64,000 bases of DNA from an uncultured Bacilli bacterium. Lineage in GTDB: Bacteria > Bacillota_I > Bacilli_A > RF39 > UBA660. Below the pieces are notes generated by a model. The model searched no databases. It was not told the DNA's origin and was given only the letters and a program-made list of their open reading frames with translations. Numbering within the stretch: the first letter of the stretch is position 1; each line of letters opens with the position of its first letter. Of this stretch, positions 34,654 to 42,457 are shown one piece after another. Position numbers and translations under genes: made by a program. The stretch lies in the NCBI GenBank assembly GCA_947625425.1, contig CANQOH010000001.1, forward strand, positions 35,368 through 99,367. Reading direction: 5' to 3'.

Positions 34654-34665
34654 CATCAGCTGATG
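34654..34665. repeat. 12-bp perfect palindrome
   Basis: catcagctgatg lies in the short gap between comEC and the terminator preceding holA. Possible regulator site; no other support. Confidence 0.3.
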
Positions 34666-34678
34666 ATTGAGATAAATT

Positions 34679-34705
34679 GAAAGAAGAAGTTTCTTCTTTC
34701 TTTTT
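34679..34705 (+). terminator. intrinsic terminator after comEC
   Basis: gaaagaagaa and ttcttctttc form a long hairpin ending in T. A TATAAT at 34710-34715 follows, consistent with a new promoter for holA. Confidence 0.75.
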
Positions 34706-34732
34706 GTGTTATAATGAAATTGGTGAAACATT

Positions 34733-35689
34733 ATGAAGAATATCTATTTAATTAGTTCAAGTAGTATTCATTTAATAGATGAAGAAATAAATAAAATAGT
34801 TAAAGATAATGCTTATACAACATTTGATTTAAATAATGTTTTAATTGATGATGTTTTAGAAGAAGCTTCATACTTCTCTTTATTTGATGATATAAAATAT
34901 ATGGTATGTAAGAATGCTAATATGTTTGCTGCTAGTAAAAAGAGTAGTAGTGAAGAAACAACAAGTAAGAAAGATAATAATTTATTAAAATATCTTGAAG
35001 AACCGAATCCTAATACTGTATTAATTTTTACTTTAAATGGTAAAGCTGATAGTAAAAAGAAAATAGTTAAAGTTATTAAAGATAAAGATGGTTTAATTGA
35101 AATACCTGATTTAAAACCTAAAGATATGTTTAATAAAATTAATGATTTATTAAAGAAAGATCATTATAAAATAGATAGTGATACTTTATATTATATAATT
35201 AATAATAGTTTAAATAATTATGATTTAATAATTAATGAATTAGATAAAATTAAATTATATTATCAAGATAAAAAAGATATAAAGTATGAAGATGTTATTA
35301 ATATAGTTAGTAAGAATTTAGAAGATAATAATTTTAAGTTTGTTGAAGTCGTAATGAATAAAAACATTAAAGAAGCTTTTAAGATGTATGATGATTTAAT
35401 GATTCAAAAAGTTGAACCAATTATGTTAATGATTATGATTGCAAAAGAAATAAGAAATACTTTATTAGTTAAAATGATGAAGAATAGATCTCGTAGTGAG
35501 ATGATGAAAGTACTAGGGTATAATTATGATTTTCAATTAGATAAAATACTTAGTTATACTAGACTTTATAAAACTAAAGAATTAGAAGATTATTTAATCT
35601 TGATTAGTGATTTAGATTATAAGATTAAAAGAGGGAAGATTACTAATAAGTTAGCTTTACAAATGTTAATTATGCAATTAAGTAAATAA
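34733..35689 (+). CDS. holA: DNA polymerase III delta subunit
   Basis: 318 aa, usual size. A divergent AAA-like fold with an N-terminal YLISSSSIHLIDEEINKI, then a helical collar domain containing VEPIMLMIMIAKEIRNTLLVKMM and a C-terminal RGKITNKLALQMLIMQL. Delta opens the beta clamp in the clamp loader. Position after comEA-comEC is conserved in Bacilli. ggtgaaa precedes the ATG. Confidence 0.93.
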   Translation: MKNIYLISSSSIHLIDEEINKIVKDNAYTTFDLNNVLIDDVLEEASYFSLFDDIKYMVCKNANMFAASKKSSSEETTSKKDNNLLKYLEEPNPNTVLIFTLNGKADSKKKIVKVIKDKDGLIEIPDLKPKDMFNKINDLLKKDHYKIDSDTLYYIINNSLNNYDLIINELDKIKLYYQDKKDIKYEDVINIVSKNLEDNNFKFVEVVMNKNIKEAFKMYDDLMIQKVEPIMLMIMIAKEIRNTLLVKMMKNRSRSEMMKVLGYNYDFQLDKILSYTRLYKTKELEDYLILISDLDYKIKRGKITNKLALQMLIMQLSK

Positions 35690-35714
35690 AAAGACAAGAT
35701 ATTATCTTGTCTTT
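35690..35714. terminator. bidirectional terminator between holA and rnhC
   Basis: Perfect 11-bp stem aaagacaagat/atcttgtcttt with a 3-base loop, flanked by A on the left and T on the right, so it can stop both convergent genes. It overlaps the rnhC stop codon. Confidence 0.8.
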
Positions 35715-36661
35715 ATTAATTCATGTATTTTTTCTGTATTTTTAAAGTTTAGTTTAGCTATTTCATTTAAAATATCTGGACCGTATTTTTTAACTAGTGT
35801 AGCACCAACTTCATCTACTAGAGAAGAAGCTCCTAAAGGTATTTCAATTTTAAAACGATCACTTAATTTTTTCATTTCTTTTAAGAAGATATAACGACTT
35901 ATGATAGAAGAAGCAGCAACGGACATACATTGATCTTCAGCTTTAGTCATAAATGTTATATTAGTTACTTTTTCCGGAACTTTATTTAAATGCATATAGT
36001 AACTTTTGGGATTTTCAAATTGATCAACAACAATCTTGTCATAGTGTGGTTCTTTTTTGACCATTGATAATAAACATTTATTATGTAAGATAGCTTTTAT
36101 TTTATTCATATTAGTATCAGTACTATGATAATCATTATATTCTTTGTTAGTTAAGATGATTGTTGTATGAGGTATTTTTTTGATTAGTTCAGGAGCAATT
36201 TTAATAATGGTTTCATCAGTTAGTTTTTTAGAATCTCTTACTCCTAGTTCTTGCATATAAGCGATATTATCTTTGGAAACAAAGGAAGCTGTAACAACTA
36301 AAGGACCAAAATAATCACCAGTACCAACTTCATCAGAACCAATACTTGAGACATTGATAAAGACCTTTTTTTCTTCTTTCTTATCTTTTTTATCTTTACT
36401 TTCAGTATCAATTAGACGATTATTTAAAACGCGTTCTTGTTCAGTCCAATAACTAGCTTCAATATCAGCACCAATACCTTGAAACATTACTTTACCAGAT
36501 TCATATAAAGTTGTTACACAATCAAAATCTTTAACTTGAAAGATAGCATAGGGTGGAGTTTTTTCACATTTCATATCAGCATAGTGTTTAATCATCATTT
36601 CTTTAATATTATCACTAACTTTAAAGACGATTGTTACTTGTTTTGGTTTATCAAATTTCAT
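35702..36661 (-). CDS. rnhC: ribonuclease HIII
   Basis: 319 aa. An N-terminal TBP-like substrate-binding domain (residues ~1-85, FKVSDNIKEMMIKHYAD, then FQGIGADIEASYW) and a charged linker precede an RNase H domain starting IGSDEVGTGDYFGPLVV, with further acid residues in VRDSKKL and VVDQF and the MTKAEDQCMSVAASSIISRY motif. It cuts RNA in RNA-DNA hybrids. It stands divergent from cvpA, as in Bacillus. Confidence 0.96.
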   Translation of the reverse strand: MKFDKPKQVTIVFKVSDNIKEMMIKHYADMKCEKTPPYAIFQVKDFDCVTTLYESGKVMFQGIGADIEASYWTEQERVLNNRLIDTESKDKKDKKEEKKVFINVSSIGSDEVGTGDYFGPLVVTASFVSKDNIAYMQELGVRDSKKLTDETIIKIAPELIKKIPHTTIILTNKEYNDYHSTDTNMNKIKAILHNKCLLSMVKKEPHYDKIVVDQFENPKSYYMHLNKVPEKVTNITFMTKAEDQCMSVAASSIISRYIFLKEMKKLSDRFKIEIPLGASSLVDEVGATLVKKYGPDILNEIAKLNFKNTEKIHELIKTR

Positions 36662-36746
36662 ATAAACACCTCATAGATATCTTAACATATTTTGCTTTTA
36701 AATTCATTAATAATATACTATAATTAAAATAAGGAAGGAAGATAAA

Positions 36747-37484
36747 ATGTTAAGTTTAGTTTTTAATAATATAGGGAGTACTGTTGTTAATGTTATCTTA
36801 TTAGTTTTACTTGGAGCAGGTATTTACTCTGGTTATAAAAAAGGTTTTTTGGAAAGTAGTATTAGATTTTTAGGAACTGTTGTAGCTTTTGTTGGAGCTT
36901 ATATGTTTAAGAATCCAATATCAGTTTTTTTATATACTCATTTTCCATTCTTTAATTTTAATGGCGTTTTTAAAGGTATATCAGTTTTAAATGTTTTAGT
37001 TTATGAATTAATTGCTTTCATCTTATTATTTGTTCTTATTATGATAGCGATTAAAATAGTTTGTAAGCTAACTGGTTTAGTAGATCGTTTATTATCATTT
37101 ATTTTATTATTTGGTTTACCTAATAAAATATTAGGTGCCATAGTTGGTTTTATTGAATCAGTTATTATTTTATATTTTGTATCTTTTGGAGTCAAATTTG
37201 TTTGTAATTTTAATAACATTAACTTACCTGAATCATTAATGGATGATATCGTTAATATGCCAGTTTTAAATAATACTTTTGGCGGGGCATTAAGTTCATT
37301 AGATGAAATTACTAGTTTAGCTAAAAAGTATGAAGATCAACAAGATAAAGATGAATTTAGTAGAGAAGCTATTGATGTTTTATTGAAGTATGATGTTATA
37401 ACTGAAGAAAATTTACAAATATTAATAGATAGTGGTAAAATAGTTGTTCCTGAGGAGGGAGAAAATGCTAAAGAAACTAACTAA
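36747..37484 (+). CDS. cvpA: CvpA family membrane protein
   Basis: 245 aa with four transmembrane helices in the first ~160 residues, including GYKKGFLESSIRFLGTVVAFVGAY, the typical CvpA first loop. The C-terminal ~80 residues are soluble. CvpA (B. subtilis YshB) is next to rnhC in Bacilli; its function is unclear, with roles in colicin V production or envelope stress proposed. aaggaagg precedes the ATG. It overlaps the thioredoxin gene by 20 bases. Confidence 0.85.
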   Translation: MLSLVFNNIGSTVVNVILLVLLGAGIYSGYKKGFLESSIRFLGTVVAFVGAYMFKNPISVFLYTHFPFFNFNGVFKGISVLNVLVYELIAFILLFVLIMIAIKIVCKLTGLVDRLLSFILLFGLPNKILGAIVGFIESVIILYFVSFGVKFVCNFNNINLPESLMDDIVNMPVLNNTFGGALSSLDEITSLAKKYEDQQDKDEFSREAIDVLLKYDVITEENLQILIDSGKIVVPEEGENAKETN

Positions 37485-37758
37485 TAGTGATAATTATGAA
37501 GAAGTTATTAATAAAGGGGAATGGGTAGTTGATTTTTCAGCGACTTGGTGTGGTCCTTGCCGTATGTTAGAACCTATTTTAGAAGAATATAGTAAAGAAA
37601 AGAATGTTTTACAAGTCGATATAGATGAGTTTGATGAATTAACAATGAGTTTTGGCATTATGAGTGTGCCAACCTTACTTGCTTATCGAGATGGTAAACT
37701 TCTTAATAAGAGTATAGGTTTAGTTGATAAAGAGACGATAGATAATTTATTTAAATAA
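37465..37758 (+). CDS. trxA: thioredoxin
   Basis: 97 aa, slightly short of the usual ~105. Active site WCGPC in VVDFSATWCGPCRMLEPIL, cis-proline in MSVPTLLAYRDGK, and GLVDKETI at the end. It reduces disulphides in the cytoplasm. ATG 37465 follows gaggaggg inside the end of cvpA, so the two genes are coupled; an earlier in-frame start adds MFLRREK from the cvpA region and is rejected. Confidence 0.95.
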   Translation: MLKKLTNSDNYEEVINKGEWVVDFSATWCGPCRMLEPILEEYSKEKNVLQVDIDEFDELTMSFGIMSVPTLLAYRDGKLLNKSIGLVDKETIDNLFK

Positions 37759-37760
37759 AA

Positions 37761-37788
37761 AAGTTCGATATTTCGGACTTCTTTTTTA
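37761..37788. terminator. bidirectional terminator
   Basis: Stem aagttcga/tcggactt (one G-T pair), loop tatt, with A on the left and T on the right. It lies between trxA and the convergent 879-aa gene. Confidence 0.75.
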
Positions 37789-40425
37789 TTGTTTTTTATG
37801 TGGTATGTAATATAGTTTAACACCATTTTCATTATAGTTTTTATCTTTAATATATCTAGATGATTCCATAATTGAACTTTTAATTTGATTAGCATAATGG
37901 ATTCTAATTCTTTTATCTAAATAATAGATTATAACCCAGTCTTCGCCTAAGACAATACTTTCTATATCGTTAGTATCATTAATTAGACGGTATTTACGAC
38001 GTTTTTCTTCGATTATTTTTTTCTCCCCAATGAAACAAGTTAAAGCTCTAATACGATTTATTTTAGCTAAGATATCATCAGTTATTTCATCTTTCATATA
38101 TACTTGTGGTGTTTGACGAGGACGACGATAAGTATCTGGTTGATCGTTTATGGAAATATCACGAGGACTTAATAGACCACGATAATCACGAGAAGCAATT
38201 AATAAAGCAGGATAATGATCACCAAAGTCAGTAGTAAAGCTATGCTCGGGATTATTAGGAACCTCTTGAAGTAGTTGTTCTTCTTCATTGTCATATAAAT
38301 GAACAAATTTTTGCCATTCATCAGAATAAACATTAACTGGTTCATTAAATAAGACTGGATTTAGTTTTTCAAAGTGATCTTCAAAATAACTATTTTCTAA
38401 AATACCAGCACGGTTGCAGACAACATAATCAATAGGGCATTCATCATCTTTAGTCATATTAATCATTTTTTGGGCCATTAATTTAATTAAATCAACTAAT
38501 CTTATCATTTCTTTTAATTCTTCTTGATTTTCCGGAACAACTTTATTATTTTTACATCTAATACCATTAATCATTAAGACATTATTTTTTCTAAAACATG
38601 ATGCACGAGCAATGATTTCACCTTTTTCATTAGTTATTTTTAGAACATAACCATCTTTATGAATTAAACTATAGAAGAAGAAATCATTTTCATTTACGGA
38701 AACAAAAAAGCATGTTTTAGTATCAATACCACTAGTAAAAATAGCTGGATCATTATTTAAGTAACGAGATAAAGTATAATTACCTAATTTAATATTACAA
38801 TCGAAAGGTAAACTACTTTGATTATAGCGTTCACTACGAACGGCTAAATCAGTTACTTTATTTAATCTTTTTTTGATTACTTCATCTGTAACAGTTACAC
38901 CAGCAAACTGATTATAATTAATTATTTTAGCAACATTATCAATACCGATTAAACCAATTAATACTTCATCAGCATAACCATATAGATAAGCTTTTTTAGT
39001 TATTTCATTTAAATTATCAGATGTTAATTTTTCAATTTCACAATATTTACTTATATATTCAAAGTTATTAATAATAATAGCAGTATCTTTTAAAGAAAAG
39101 TTATCAGATAAGTAAGCCCATAATAGACCTTTATTTAATAATAAGTCTTTTAATAAGACAAAGTTTTCATTACTTAAATCAATTAATTTACGTAGATTTA
39201 TTTTACTTAATAATCTTATTATTTTATCACTGGTATACCAAGGAGTTATATCTATTTGTTGTTCAGCATTTGGATCGATATTTGATGGATCAGAGTTAGC
39301 TAACTGGTAAGTTTTATTACGGTGAGCATATTCTTCTTGAATAATATTATGAATACCTTTAACTCTTTTTAAGAAACCTAAATATTTTTGACAAGCAGTT
39401 GTCTGCTTTTTAGTTAAAACTTTAGGAATAGTAAAAGTAAAGTGACCATCATCTAATGATAATGTACAATCTTCACATTTACTCATAACAGCACTTATTT
39501 CTTCAGTTAAATATAAGTCTTCAGCTTTAATTAAAGCTTTTAACTGATTATATTCAGGAGTATCTTCATTAGTTTTAGTTCTTTTACATTTAGTACGATA
39601 AGTAATTATTTTTAAGATAGTTTCTTTCTCAAGATCAGTACGATTTTGAACTTGGTTATTTAATTTACGTTCATAGTTATTTTTTAATCGATTACCATTT
39701 TTATTTGATTTATAATATTCAAAATCTTCTGGTTCACTAATATTTACACCTAAAATATTTTTAATAGCAGTTATATAATCAGATTCAAAAGAAGCATAGA
39801 TTAGTTTAGATACAGTATCATTACTAATTGTTAGATTAAAATGTTTAGTAATATATGACTTTATACCTCTTATTATTTCATCATTTTGGATACGAGAGAT
39901 GAAATCAGCAACTGATAGTTTTAATTTTTCTTTAGATTTTTTGGGAATAATATGTGGTTCTAAAGTTTTTTTACGTTCTTCAATTATTTTTTTGATATAT
40001 GTTTCTTTATAAATAGAAGTAAATTTACGAATTATTTCTTTAAGATCAGCTTGAGCTTTGTTTCTTTTTTGACGTTCAACAAGTGTATCTATTTTAGGTT
40101 CTCTTATATCTTTAATAATGATTTTTAATTCAGAAACTGGCATTTTCATTGTTTCTGCAATTAAGTTTATTTCACGATCATATTTTTTTAATGTTGTAAT
40201 TAAACCATTTAATCTTATTTCATGTTCTAAAATACCATAAAAGCCGTGAGGGATTATTTGGTCAGCAGCATTAATTTGTTCATAGCTATGGTTAGCATAG
40301 TTTTCGGCAGTCATATTAAAAACATCAATACTAGCGACTGGAACAGTTTGAAATAATTCAATTAAACGTTTATTATCTTTTAAGAATGGTAAGATAATAG
40401 CAAATTCGTCATTTATAGTGCTCAC
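37786..40425 (-). CDS. large cytoplasmic protein, unknown (879 aa)
   Basis: 879 aa, no signal peptide or transmembrane helix. Residues ~1-330 are Lys-rich and helical, and the middle (~390-560) is also helical. The C-terminal third contains a compact conserved-looking segment (GIDTKTCFFVSVNENDFFFY, then GYVLKITNEKGEIIARASCFRKNN) and CNRAGILENSYFEDHF. No known catalytic motif is recognised. The start is GTG 40425, preceded by a G-rich ribosome site (aaggggg, 7-8 bases upstream). Codon use resembles the neighbours. It is a single-gene unit inserted between trxA and a nitroreductase, perhaps specific to this lineage. Confidence 0.65.
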   Translation of the reverse strand: MSTINDEFAIILPFLKDNKRLIELFQTVPVASIDVFNMTAENYANHSYEQINAADQIIPHGFYGILEHEIRLNGLITTLKKYDREINLIAETMKMPVSELKIIIKDIREPKIDTLVERQKRNKAQADLKEIIRKFTSIYKETYIKKIIEERKKTLEPHIIPKKSKEKLKLSVADFISRIQNDEIIRGIKSYITKHFNLTISNDTVSKLIYASFESDYITAIKNILGVNISEPEDFEYYKSNKNGNRLKNNYERKLNNQVQNRTDLEKETILKIITYRTKCKRTKTNEDTPEYNQLKALIKAEDLYLTEEISAVMSKCEDCTLSLDDGHFTFTIPKVLTKKQTTACQKYLGFLKRVKGIHNIIQEEYAHRNKTYQLANSDPSNIDPNAEQQIDITPWYTSDKIIRLLSKINLRKLIDLSNENFVLLKDLLLNKGLLWAYLSDNFSLKDTAIIINNFEYISKYCEIEKLTSDNLNEITKKAYLYGYADEVLIGLIGIDNVAKIINYNQFAGVTVTDEVIKKRLNKVTDLAVRSERYNQSSLPFDCNIKLGNYTLSRYLNNDPAIFTSGIDTKTCFFVSVNENDFFFYSLIHKDGYVLKITNEKGEIIARASCFRKNNVLMINGIRCKNNKVVPENQEELKEMIRLVDLIKLMAQKMINMTKDDECPIDYVVCNRAGILENSYFEDHFEKLNPVLFNEPVNVYSDEWQKFVHLYDNEEEQLLQEVPNNPEHSFTTDFGDHYPALLIASRDYRGLLSPRDISINDQPDTYRRPRQTPQVYMKDEITDDILAKINRIRALTCFIGEKKIIEEKRRKYRLINDTNDIESIVLGEDWVIIYYLDKRIRIHYANQIKSSIMESSRYIKDKNYNENGVKLYYIPHKKQ

Positions 40426-40440
40426 TTTGGTTCCCCCTTA
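40426..40440 (-). promoter_or_regulatory. G-rich ribosome site shared with the 301-aa gene
   Basis: On the minus strand the bases before the start codon read taagggggaaccaaa. Almost the same string precedes the gene at 49372. Confidence 0.5.
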
Positions 40441-40518
40441 ATCATTAAAATTGTAGCATGATAGGGAAGAAACCGTCAAATTTTGGTTAGTTTATGATAC
40501 AATTGAATTGGTGATATT

Positions 40519-41043
40519 ATGGAAACTTGTGCAGCTATTTTAAAGAGAAGAAGTATTAGAATGTTTAAAGATGAAGAAGTTAATAAAGATATTTTGCTTG
40601 AAGGAATAAAAATGGGGATTAAAGCACCTAGTGCCCATAATCGTCAACCTTGGGAATTTAAAATATTATCTAAAGAAGAAAAAGATAAAGTAGCTTTATT
40701 ACTTTTAAATAAAACAAAAGATATTCCTGGTCATACTGGACCTCATACAGCTGCAATTATGCAAAATGTACCTAATTTAATTATGATATTTTATGATAAT
40801 GATAATTTAGGAGATAGAGATATGGATATTATATCGATTGGTGCTTGTATAGAAAATATGATTTTATATTTTACGGATTTAGGTTTAGGTACTTTATGGA
40901 TTGGTAATACTAATTTAATTAATGAAGAGATTAAGGAATTATTAAATATTGATTTAGATACTATTTCTTGTCTTGGTGTAGGTTATAAAGATCAAGACCC
41001 ACATGAAAGACCTCGTAAAGATATGAAAGATGTTTTAATTTAA
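40519..41043 (+). CDS. nitroreductase family protein
   Basis: 174 aa. FMN-dependent nitroreductase fold: RRSIRMFKDEEV at the start, IKAPSAHNRQPWEFKIL (FMN phosphate site), DIISIGACIENMILYFTDLGLGTLWIG and a C-terminal LGVGYKDQDPHERPRKD. It probably reduces nitro- or quinone-like compounds with NAD(P)H; the substrate is unknown. ggtgat ribosome site at 40510-40515. Confidence 0.92.
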   Translation: METCAAILKRRSIRMFKDEEVNKDILLEGIKMGIKAPSAHNRQPWEFKILSKEEKDKVALLLLNKTKDIPGHTGPHTAAIMQNVPNLIMIFYDNDNLGDRDMDIISIGACIENMILYFTDLGLGTLWIGNTNLINEEIKELLNIDLDTISCLGVGYKDQDPHERPRKDMKDVLI

Positions 41044-41046
41044 AAA

Positions 41047-41061
41047 AGACCTTATTGGTCT
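41047..41061 (-). terminator. terminator of the YigZ-like gene
   Basis: agacc/ggtct stem with a 5-base loop; the A-run on the plus-strand side becomes a U-run in the minus transcript. It overlaps the stop codon. Confidence 0.6.
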
Positions 41062-41405
41062 ATTATAGCTTTATTAGCCGCATCAACATAAGCTCTAAGT
41101 AAATTACCGGCACCTAGTTTAGTACCACCGAAGTATCTTATTACAACAATTAAACAATTATCCAAGTTTTTTCTTTCGATTAAATTATAGATAGGTAGAC
41201 CGGCGGTATTAGTTGGTTCTTTATCATCAGTTTTTTTAGCAATACTACCTATTTTATAAGCATAGGGCATATGACGAGCTTTTTTATGTTCTTTTTTTAG
41301 ATTATCTAGAATAGTATTTACTTCTTCAATACTATGTACTTCGTAATATAAACCAATAAACTTAGATTTTTTTATTTCAATTAAAGATTCATTTATTAAT
41401 TTCAT
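41052..41405 (-). CDS. YigZ/IMPACT-family protein, N-terminal domain only
   Basis: 117 aa. It matches the UPF0029/Impact domain: KKSKFIGLYYEV, ARHMPYAYKIG, DKEPTNTAGLPIYNLIE and VVIRYFGGTKLGAGNLLRAY. Full bacterial YigZ/YvyE is ~200-215 aa with a DUF1949 domain after this point; here the frame ends right after LLRAYVDAANKAII. The end coincides with a terminator, so it is a stable short form. ATG 41405 follows aggtgaa. Confidence 0.85.
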   Translation of the reverse strand: MKLINESLIEIKKSKFIGLYYEVHSIEEVNTILDNLKKEHKKARHMPYAYKIGSIAKKTDDKEPTNTAGLPIYNLIERKNLDNCLIVVIRYFGGTKLGAGNLLRAYVDAANKAIIDQ

Positions 41406-41476
41406 AAATTTCACCTAAATAGATTATATCATATTTATTTAAAGTTTATGGTATACTTAGTTTGGATGTGATATTT

Positions 41477-41911
41477 ATGGAAGATAGATTTAGAAAAAGT
41501 CCAATACCTAGTTTTTTATTACTAGTATTTGTAATATATTTTTTACCAGAAATCTTATCAATTATAAATGAATATAGTAGTTTAACATATACAGTTATAT
41601 ATGATATTATGGCCTTTATTAGTGCTTTATATGTTATATATGTATTAGATAGAAATGATTTATTTAAAATGAAAAAAGGTTTAGTAGGTTATATATCTAT
41701 AATAGCTTTAATTATATTTTGTTTATGTTCTTTAGAAAAAAGTCAATTCTTTGATATGCTATATCTTTATTTAAGAATGGTTTGTTATTATTTAATTCCT
41801 TTACATATCTTATTATTTGTTTTACAAGATATGAAAGATAAAGAAGATAAATTAATTGTTGAAGAGATTAAATCACGTACGAAGTTAGAAAAGAAAAAAA
41901 TTAAAAAGTAG
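41477..41911 (+). CDS. small multipass membrane protein
   Basis: 144 aa with about four hydrophobic helices and a Lys/Glu-rich cytoplasmic tail (residues ~118-144). Nothing is recognised. ATG 41477 follows gatgtgat; the in-frame TTG 41462 is a less likely start. Confidence 0.5.
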   Translation: MEDRFRKSPIPSFLLLVFVIYFLPEILSIINEYSSLTYTVIYDIMAFISALYVIYVLDRNDLFKMKKGLVGYISIIALIIFCLCSLEKSQFFDMLYLYLRMVCYYLIPLHILLFVLQDMKDKEDKLIVEEIKSRTKLEKKKIKK

Positions 41912-41983
41912 TTTTTTTCTTTTTTCTTGTTTTATTAAGTTATATTATCGGTTATAATAGTAGGGAGATTGGAGGAGATAGAT

Positions 41984-42457
41984 ATGAATAATATTGTATT
42001 TATTTGTTATGGAAATATTTGTCGTAGTCCAATGGCGGAAATGATTTTTAAAGATTTAATCTATAAGAATAATAAAAGATATAAATATAGTTGTGTATCA
42101 AGAGCAACAAGTATGGAAGAGTTAGGTAATCCCATTTATCCTCCAGCTTTAAAAAAATTAGAAGAAAAAGGAATTACCATTGAAAAACATGTTGCGACGC
42201 AAATAAAGAAAGATGATTATGATAAATATGATTTAATTATTGTAATGGAAGAAAGAAATAGAAGAGATTTACTTAGAATATTTGGCCATGATAACATGAA
42301 TAAAATTCATTTACTTTTAGAATATACGGATAATTTAAGAACAATAGATGATCCGTGGTATACAGGAGATTTTGATACAGCTTATGATTTAATATATGAA
42401 GGTTGTTTAGGTTTATATAATTATTTAGAAAGTAGGGAGGTACAAGATGAGATTTAA
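41984..42457 (+). CDS. low-molecular-weight protein tyrosine phosphatase
   Basis: 157 aa. Active-site P-loop CYGNICRSP (C-x5-R) at residues ~8-16 and the general-acid loop DDPWYTGDF (D-P-W/Y) near residue 125. It dephosphorylates phosphotyrosine or phosphoarginine proteins (YwlE/YfkJ relatives). ATG 41984 has ggaggag ~8 bases upstream. It overlaps uvrC by 11 bases, an unusual pairing that suggests co-translation. Confidence 0.93.
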   Translation: MNNIVFICYGNICRSPMAEMIFKDLIYKNNKRYKYSCVSRATSMEELGNPIYPPALKKLEEKGITIEKHVATQIKKDDYDKYDLIIVMEERNRRDLLRIFGHDNMNKIHLLLEYTDNLRTIDDPWYTGDFDTAYDLIYEGCLGLYNYLESREVQDEI

